DNA of 9,973 nucleotides, taken from positions 1,486,165 to 1,496,137 of the forward strand of contig CP070681.1 in the NCBI GenBank assembly GCA_020352575.1, in the 5' to 3' direction. The DNA is from Acidimicrobiia bacterium. GTDB lineage: Bacteria; Actinomycetota; Acidimicrobiia; Spongiisociales; JAENVV01. The translations under genes were made by a program, and so were the position numbers. The notes under the pieces are model-generated. The model was not told the origin of the DNA. It made no database searches and was given only the letters and a program-made list of their open reading frames with translations. Shown here piece after piece: positions 5,543-9,973 of the stretch; the stretch's first letter is position 1; each line of letters starts with the position of its first letter.

Positions 5543-6871
5543 ATGCGGAAGCATTCCTGGTTGCGGCTCCTCGCCCTTGCACTCGTCCTCGCCTTGACGG
5601 CGGTCGCGTGTGCCGGCGAGTCCGCTGACACCACGGAGGCCCCGGCGGCGACCGAGGCCCCTGCGGCCACCGAGGCGCCCGCCACGACGGCGGCCCCCGA
5701 GACCACCACCACGACCGAGGCACCCGCCGAGACGGAGCCGCCCGCCGAGGCGCTCTCCCTCCTCGTGTGGGCCGACGCCAACCGAGCACCGGTCTTCGAG
5801 GCCATCGCCCCCGCCTTCGAAGAGGCCACCGGCGTGAACATCGAGGTCCAGATCGTCGACTTCGGAGACATCCGTGAGCAGGTCCAGGTCGCCGGCCCCG
5901 CCGGTGAGGGCCCGGACGTCTTCGTCGGCGCCCACGACTGGACGGGCGAGCTCGCCGCCAACGGCGTGGTCCGCCCGATCACCCTCGGCCCGAACGAAGG
6001 GGACTTCTTCCAGGTCGGCATCGACGGCTTCTCGTACGAGGGCAACCTCTACGCGGTCCCGATGGCCACCGAGGCGATCGCCATGTACGTGAACCTCGAC
6101 CTCGTCCCCGAGCCCCCGGCCTCCATCGAGGAGATCGCCGAGCTCTGCCCGACGCTCGAGGGCATCGAGAACTGCATCGGCGTCCCCGGCGGTGGTGATG
6201 GTGGCGACCTCTACCACAACATCTGGCTCATCACGGCCCAGGGTGGCTACATCTTCGGCTACGACGCAGCCTCCGGCTACGACACCACTGACGTGGGCCT
6301 CGACTCCGAGGGCGCCATCGCCGGTGCCGAGGTGATCGCCCAGCTCACCGCTGACGGGATCATGGCCTCCACCAACTACGACACGGCCAAGAACCTCTTC
6401 CTCGAGGGCAAGCAGCCGTTCTGGGTCACCGGCCCGTGGGAGCGGGGCACGCTCAACGACTCCGACCTCAACTGGACCGTCGTGAAGCTGCCGACCATCA
6501 ACGGCTCGACGCCGGCTCCGTTCGTGGGCGTGCAGGGCGTGTTCCTCTCGGCCTTCGCCCCGAACGCCGTGGTCGCACAGTCGTTCCTCGCCGACTACGT
6601 GGCGACGACCGACGTGCAGCGTGCGCTCTACGACGCCGACCCCCGCAACCCTGCGACGCAGTCGGTGCTCGACCAGCTCGCCGACGATGTCGTGGTGGCG
6701 ACCTTCACCCTGTCCGGTGCGGACGGCATCCCGATGCCGAACGTCCCCGAGATGGGTTCCGTGTGGGGCGCCGGTGGCGACAACCTCCTGGCACTGCGCA
6801 ACGGTGACGTCGACGCCACGACGGCGATGACGACCGCAGCAGACCAGGTTCGGGAGCTGCTCGGCAACTGA
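5543..6871 (+). CDS. malE: Maltose/maltodextrin-binding lipoprotein (MalE-type solute-binding protein)
   Basis: A 442-residue extracytoplasmic receptor that would deliver malto-oligosaccharides to MalFG. The ATG at 5543 has AGGAGG 9 nt upstream and opens a lipoprotein signal: R-K-H, hydrophobic core 6-21, lipobox A-V-A-C with Cys23. Residues about 28-72 form a Thr/Ala/Pro/Glu tether with A-T-E-A-P repeats. The rest aligns by eye with E. coli MalE: L-V-W-A-D start, G-P-D-V then A-H-D (His131, Asp132; the Asp matches sugar-binding Asp65), A-x-G-G-Y-x-F-x-Y and D-V-G-L-D-S-x-G-A, G-P-W (Trp299, matching Trp230), P-F-V-G-V, and P-N-V-P-E-M-x-x-x-W (Trp408, matching Trp340). The conserved sugar-stacking tryptophans and Asp support a maltose-type ligand; an exact ligand such as trehalose or another alpha-glucan fragment cannot be excluded. 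First gene of the malEFG-GH13 run. Confidence 0.9.
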   Translation: MRKHSWLRLLALALVLALTAVACAGESADTTEAPAATEAPAATEAPATTAAPETTTTTEAPAETEPPAEALSLLVWADANRAPVFEAIAPAFEEATGVNIEVQIVDFGDIREQVQVAGPAGEGPDVFVGAHDWTGELAANGVVRPITLGPNEGDFFQVGIDGFSYEGNLYAVPMATEAIAMYVNLDLVPEPPASIEEIAELCPTLEGIENCIGVPGGGDGGDLYHNIWLITAQGGYIFGYDAASGYDTTDVGLDSEGAIAGAEVIAQLTADGIMASTNYDTAKNLFLEGKQPFWVTGPWERGTLNDSDLNWTVVKLPTINGSTPAPFVGVQGVFLSAFAPNAVVAQSFLADYVATTDVQRALYDADPRNPATQSVLDQLADDVVVATFTLSGADGIPMPNVPEMGSVWGAGGDNLLALRNGDVDATTAMTTAADQVRELLGN

Positions 6872-6912
6872 CCGAACCAACGAGACGACGAGCGGGGAGA
6901 GGAGGAGAGCGA

Positions 6913-8517
6913 ATGGCCAGGCGACTGGACACCAGCGCCTCCTCTCCGCGCTCGATCTCGTTCTGGATCGTGGTCGCGGTCCTGGCGGTCGTCGATGCCC
7001 TGAGCATCGCCGCCGTTCCGATCCTGTTCGCGGCCGACCAGAAGGCCCTCGCCTTCTTCCTCATCGGGGCGGCGTTCGCCATGAACGTCGTGTACCTCGT
7101 ACCGGCGACGAGGGCCTCACGATGGATCCTCCCCGGATTCATCTTCATGGCCCTCTTCGTCATCTGGCCGGTGCTCTTCACCGCCTACGTGTCGCTCACG
7201 AACTGGGCGACCGGCAACATCCTCACCAAGGCCCAGGTCATCGAGCAGCTAGAGGAGATCCCCGTCGCCGGTGGCGACGATGGTGGATCCGGCTTCCTCA
7301 ACGTCTACGACGACGGGACCGGCGACCTGCGGTTCCTCATCACCGACCCCGAATCGGGTGACGTCTACTTCGGCATCCCACGTGACAAGGACGGCGAGGT
7401 CGCCGACGCGGCGACCGCCGGCCTCGAAGGCCTCGACGTGGTCGACGCCGATGCCGATGGGACACCCGAGTCCATCGACGGCTTCGAACTCGTTCCCACG
7501 CTCGGGCTGTTCTCCATCGCCGAGCAACTCGGCGAACTCGTCCTCGACCTCCCCAACGGGATCGCCACCGTGCAGACGGTGTCGCAGGTCTCGATCGTCC
7601 AGTCCACCCAGCGCTACGTCTACGACGAGGCCCGCGACGTCCTCATCGACACGCAGTTGAACGTCGAATGCGTGGAGTTCGAGGGGAACTTCGTCTGTGA
7701 CGGCAAGGAGGTGAACCCGGGCTGGCGTGTCGTCATCGGCGCCGACAACTTCCGGGATGCCCTCACCCGCCCCGAGCTCCTGAAGCCCCTGATCGAGATC
7801 TTCACATGGAACATGGTGTTCGCGCTGGGCTCGGTGGGCCTCACCTTCGCCCTCGGCCTCATGCTTGCCCTTGCCATCCAGCCCGAGAAGATGAAGGGGA
7901 GGGCGTTCTATCGCTCCGTCTTCATCATCCCGTATGCCATCCCGCCGTTCATCTCATCGGTGGTGTGGCGCGGCCTCCTCAACACGGAGTTCGGGCAGGT
8001 CAACGATCTGCTTGGGAACCTCGGTGCCTCGGCGATCCCGTGGCTCCAGGACCCCAACTGGGCGAAGGCAGCCGTCCTGCTCGTGAACCTGTGGCTCGGC
8101 TTCCCCTACATGTTCCTCATCGCCTCCGGCGCCCTGCAGTCGATTCCCCAGGAACTGACCGAAGCCGCGGTGGTGGATGGCGCTTCGGCCCGTCAGGTGT
8201 TCTGGCGGGTGACCCTCCCGCTGCTGCTCGTCTCGACGGCGCCGCTCCTGATCGGGTCCTTCGCCTTCAACTTCAACAACTTCGTACTCATCTTCATCCT
8301 CACCCAAGGTGGGCCGCCGGTGATCGGGGCTCCCGTTCCGTACGGCTCGACGGACATCCTCATCTCGTTCGTCTTCGACCTCGCGTTCAGCTCCGGCCGA
8401 GGCTCCAACTTCGGCCTTGCCTCGGCCTACACGATCCTGATCTTCGTGCTCGTGGCGCTGTTCTCGGCCATCGGGTTCCGGGCGAGCCGTTCCCTCGAGG
8501 AGGTCTACGGTGATTAG
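6913..8517 (+). CDS. malF: Maltose/maltodextrin ABC permease MalF, with large P2-type loop
   Basis: A 534-residue membrane protein forming half of the sugar channel. The ATG at 6913 follows a purine-rich GGAGAGGAGGAG region, 41 nt after malE with no terminator. Predicted membrane segments: about 17-39, 44-63 and 71-95, then a roughly 200-residue extracytoplasmic loop (about 97-295), then five more from 297 to the end. This eight-segment plan with a long loop after segment 3 matches E. coli MalF (514 residues), whose P2 loop grips MalE. The loop exit (G-W-R-V-x-I-G-x-x-N-F and W-x-x-V-F) resembles E. coli MalF. The EAA motif E-A-A-x-x-D-G-A (417-424) followed by F-W-R-V-T-L-P docks on the ATPase. 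In the loop are a D-x-D-x-D-G motif (178-183) and two cysteines (253, 262). The stop overlaps malG by 8 nt. Confidence 0.92.
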   Translation: MARRLDTSASSPRSISFWIVVAVLAVVDALSIAAVPILFAADQKALAFFLIGAAFAMNVVYLVPATRASRWILPGFIFMALFVIWPVLFTAYVSLTNWATGNILTKAQVIEQLEEIPVAGGDDGGSGFLNVYDDGTGDLRFLITDPESGDVYFGIPRDKDGEVADAATAGLEGLDVVDADADGTPESIDGFELVPTLGLFSIAEQLGELVLDLPNGIATVQTVSQVSIVQSTQRYVYDEARDVLIDTQLNVECVEFEGNFVCDGKEVNPGWRVVIGADNFRDALTRPELLKPLIEIFTWNMVFALGSVGLTFALGLMLALAIQPEKMKGRAFYRSVFIIPYAIPPFISSVVWRGLLNTEFGQVNDLLGNLGASAIPWLQDPNWAKAAVLLVNLWLGFPYMFLIASGALQSIPQELTEAAVVDGASARQVFWRVTLPLLLVSTAPLLIGSFAFNFNNFVLIFILTQGGPPVIGAPVPYGSTDILISFVFDLAFSSGRGSNFGLASAYTILIFVLVALFSAIGFRASRSLEEVYGD

Positions 8518-9358
8518 TCGTCGCAGCGTGACCCTCCGGCACATCGGGTTGTGGATCGGCATCTTCTTCGCCCTCTACCCGGTCGTGTGGATCATCTCGG
8601 CGTCGGTGAACCCGGTCGACAACCTCGCCGCATCGAGGCTGATCCCCGAGGGCCTCACCCTGGACAACTACCGGGGCCTGTTCGACGACCCGCTCGTGCC
8701 GTTCCGGGACTGGCTCATCAACTCGTGGAAGATCAGCCTCGCCGGTGCCATCGGCAACCTCGCCCTCGCGGCACTTGCCGCCTACTCCTTCAGCCGCCTG
8801 CGGTTCCGGGGGCGTCGTGCAGGCCTCCTCGGCCTCCTCCTCGTCCAGGTCTTCCCGCAGTTCCTGGGCTTCATCGCGATCTTCTTCACACTGCAGGCGA
8901 TCGGCGAGGTGGCTCCCGGTTTCGGCCTCGACACCCACGCCGGCCTCCTCCTCGTCTACCTCGGCGGGGCCATTGGCTTCAACACCTACCTCATCAAGGG
9001 GTTCATGGACACGGTCCCCATCAGCCTCGACGAGGCAGCGAAGGTGGATGGCGCGAGCCCTGCCCTCATCTTCTGGCGGGTGATCCTGCCGCTTACCCGC
9101 CCCGTGCTCGGCGTGATCTTCATCATCACGTTCGTCGGCCTCTACGGCGAGCTCCTCCTCGCCTCGGTGCTCCTGCGTTCGGCCGAGAACTTCACCCTTG
9201 CCATGGGCCTCCAGCAGTTCTCCCTGTCGGAGTACGCCGCCAAGTGGGGTGCGTTGAGCGCGGCAGCCATCCTCGGATCGGCGCCGATCGTCGCCACCTT
9301 CCTCGTGGCCCAGAAGCAGATCGTGGGTGGGCTCACGCAGGGCGGCGTGAAGGGCTGA
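8510..9358 (+). CDS. malG: Maltose/maltodextrin ABC permease MalG
   Basis: A 282-residue permease, partner of MalF, with six predicted membrane segments beginning at about residue 12. The EAA motif E-A-A-K-V-D-G-A (175-182) followed by F-W-R-V-I-L-P is the ATPase docking loop. The C-terminus, V-x-G-L-T-x-G-G-V-K-G, is nearly the same as the E. coli MalG tail, which inserts into the MalK dimer interface. This supports a MalK-type rather than a different CUT1 partner. The GTG at 8510 lies inside malF, overlapping it by 8 nt, with GAGGAGG (8497-8503) 6 nt upstream; the overlap and good SD indicate translational coupling and balanced MalF:MalG output. Confidence 0.93.
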   Translation: MISRRSVTLRHIGLWIGIFFALYPVVWIISASVNPVDNLAASRLIPEGLTLDNYRGLFDDPLVPFRDWLINSWKISLAGAIGNLALAALAAYSFSRLRFRGRRAGLLGLLLVQVFPQFLGFIAIFFTLQAIGEVAPGFGLDTHAGLLLVYLGGAIGFNTYLIKGFMDTVPISLDEAAKVDGASPALIFWRVILPLTRPVLGVIFIITFVGLYGELLLASVLLRSAENFTLAMGLQQFSLSEYAAKWGALSAAAILGSAPIVATFLVAQKQIVGGLTQGGVKG

Positions 9359-9361
9359 TCC

Positions 9362-9973
9362 GTGGCGACCAAGACGGTGTTCTCCCGCTTCGGGGAGTCG
9401 TTCCCCATTGACAACGACGCGAAGGTGTACCCGTACGACGGCGCCCTCGTGCCGGCCTTCTACCGGTTCGACCCGGCGGATGCCGCCCACCTCTCGAGGA
9501 CCAGCGACGGTGGGGTGCGGTTCAGACTGGTCACCGCCCCCGGTGTCCTCGACGCTCGGGTCCAGGTGCGTTCGGGCGACGACCTCCACTCCCATGCCAT
9601 GGAGCTGGAGCTCGACGGCACCGTGCTGCAGGTGTGGACTGCGTCGGTCGAGCTGGCCGATGGCGACCTCTACTCACTGGCGTTCCTCGACGCCGAGCAC
9701 CGGGCCTACTACCTCACCACGGTGGGATTCGCCGGTGCCGTGGAGCGGCTCGACCGGTGGACGGTGGACCTCGCTGCCATCCCCCTCATCGACACACCCG
9801 AATGGGTCGAGGGGGCGGTGATCTACCAGATCTTCCCGGACCGATTCGCCAACGGCGACTCCTCCACCGACCCCGAAGGCGTTGATCCCTGGGGAGCCGA
9901 ACCTCGACGGGATGGATTCCAGGGCGGCGACCTCGCCGGCATCGAGCAGCACCTCGACCACCTCGAGCGGCTC
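9362..9973 (+). CDS. GH13 alpha-glycosidase (cyclomaltodextrinase/neopullulanase/alpha-glucosidase-like), 3' truncated by window
   Basis: 204 residues are visible and the frame is open to the right edge. Residues about 1-140 look like the N-terminal beta-sandwich (CBM34-type) of GH13 neopullulanases and cyclomaltodextrinases. From about 146 the (beta/alpha)8 barrel begins: P-E-W-V-x-G-A-V-I-Y-Q-I-F-P-D-R-F-A-N-G-D, then F-Q-G-G-D-L-A-G-I and H-L-D-H-L-E-R-L, the first conserved barrel segments of the family. The catalytic Asp/Glu/Asp lie beyond the window, so activity and subfamily are not confirmed. No signal peptide is seen, so it should be cytoplasmic, cleaving imported maltodextrins. The GTG start is 3 nt after the malG stop, with AAGGG 7 nt upstream, placing it in the same operon. 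It matters for the locus because it identifies the transported sugar as an alpha-glucan. Confidence 0.85.
   Translation, partial: MATKTVFSRFGESFPIDNDAKVYPYDGALVPAFYRFDPADAAHLSRTSDGGVRFRLVTAPGVLDARVQVRSGDDLHSHAMELELDGTVLQVWTASVELADGDLYSLAFLDAEHRAYYLTTVGFAGAVERLDRWTVDLAAIPLIDTPEWVEGAVIYQIFPDRFANGDSSTDPEGVDPWGAEPRRDGFQGGDLAGIEQHLDHLERL

Noticed and set aside
5636..5740. Short near-tandem repeats in the start of malE as a possible repeat element
   Set aside because: They encode the A-T-E-A-P tether common in actinobacterial lipoproteins and stay in frame; this is protein-level low complexity.
5423..6880. Long open frame on the minus strand across malE
   Set aside because: Its product is Gly/Val/Arg/Asp-rich low-complexity sequence antisense to a well-supported malE; such frames are normal in G+C-rich DNA.
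8387..9595. Long open frame on the minus strand across malG and the start of the GH13 gene
   Set aside because: The product is a Glu/Arg/Asp-rich string without domain features, antisense to genes with clear MalG and GH13 motifs.

Overview
The window is G+C-rich, densely coded actinobacterial-type DNA. Three things suggest a free-living member of the Acidimicrobiia or a neighbouring actinobacterial class: Thr/Ala/Pro/Glu-rich linkers behind lipoprotein signal peptides, a small F420-type FMN-binding split-barrel protein, and several genes that lack a Shine-Dalgarno (SD) sequence but carry a -10 box right in front of the start codon. This placement is inference; no rRNA or marker gene is present.

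Left part (1-4039). The 3' end of a pirin-family gene is followed by an ABC-F ATPase (+). A GNAT acetyltransferase (-) converges on it so tightly that the two stop codons overlap. A small secreted lipoprotein of unknown function (+) is divergent from the acetyltransferase and converges on a small F420-type reductase (-), again with overlapping stop codons. The reductase is translationally coupled (GTGA) behind a ribulose-phosphate 3-epimerase gene (rpe). In rpe, the histidine that normally ligands the metal in the H-x-D-V-M-D motif is glutamine.

Right part (4040-9973). This is a maltose/maltodextrin-type ABC import locus. Its order is malK-like ATPase, a perfect 20-bp-arm hairpin (terminator candidate), malE-like lipoprotein, malF-like and malG-like permeases, and a GH13 alpha-glycosidase cut by the right edge. 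MalE would capture the malto-oligosaccharide, MalFGK2 would import it and the GH13 enzyme would hydrolyse it. malF/malG overlap by 8 nt and malG/GH13 are 3 nt apart, so malE-malF-malG-GH13 is probably one operon. malK has its own promoter.

Regulation. Five sites resembling the LacI/CcpA-type operator TGNAANCGNTTNCA lie in the two intergenic regions. Two are between rpe and malK: one perfect 16-bp palindrome and one overlapping the malK -35 box. Three are in tandem over the malE promoter. Both promoters have the same layout (TTGCAA or TTGCAT, 18 nt, TAGGGT or TACAGT), so malK and malEFG probably answer to one LacI-family repressor encoded elsewhere, and rpe may too.

I found no RNA genes, CRISPR arrays or mobile elements, and no stretch over 300 bases without a gene. 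I do not see a wholly new system. The points most worth a second look are the shared operator set, the unusual epimerase and its coupled F420-type partner, and the large extracytoplasmic loop of MalF with a DxDxDG motif.
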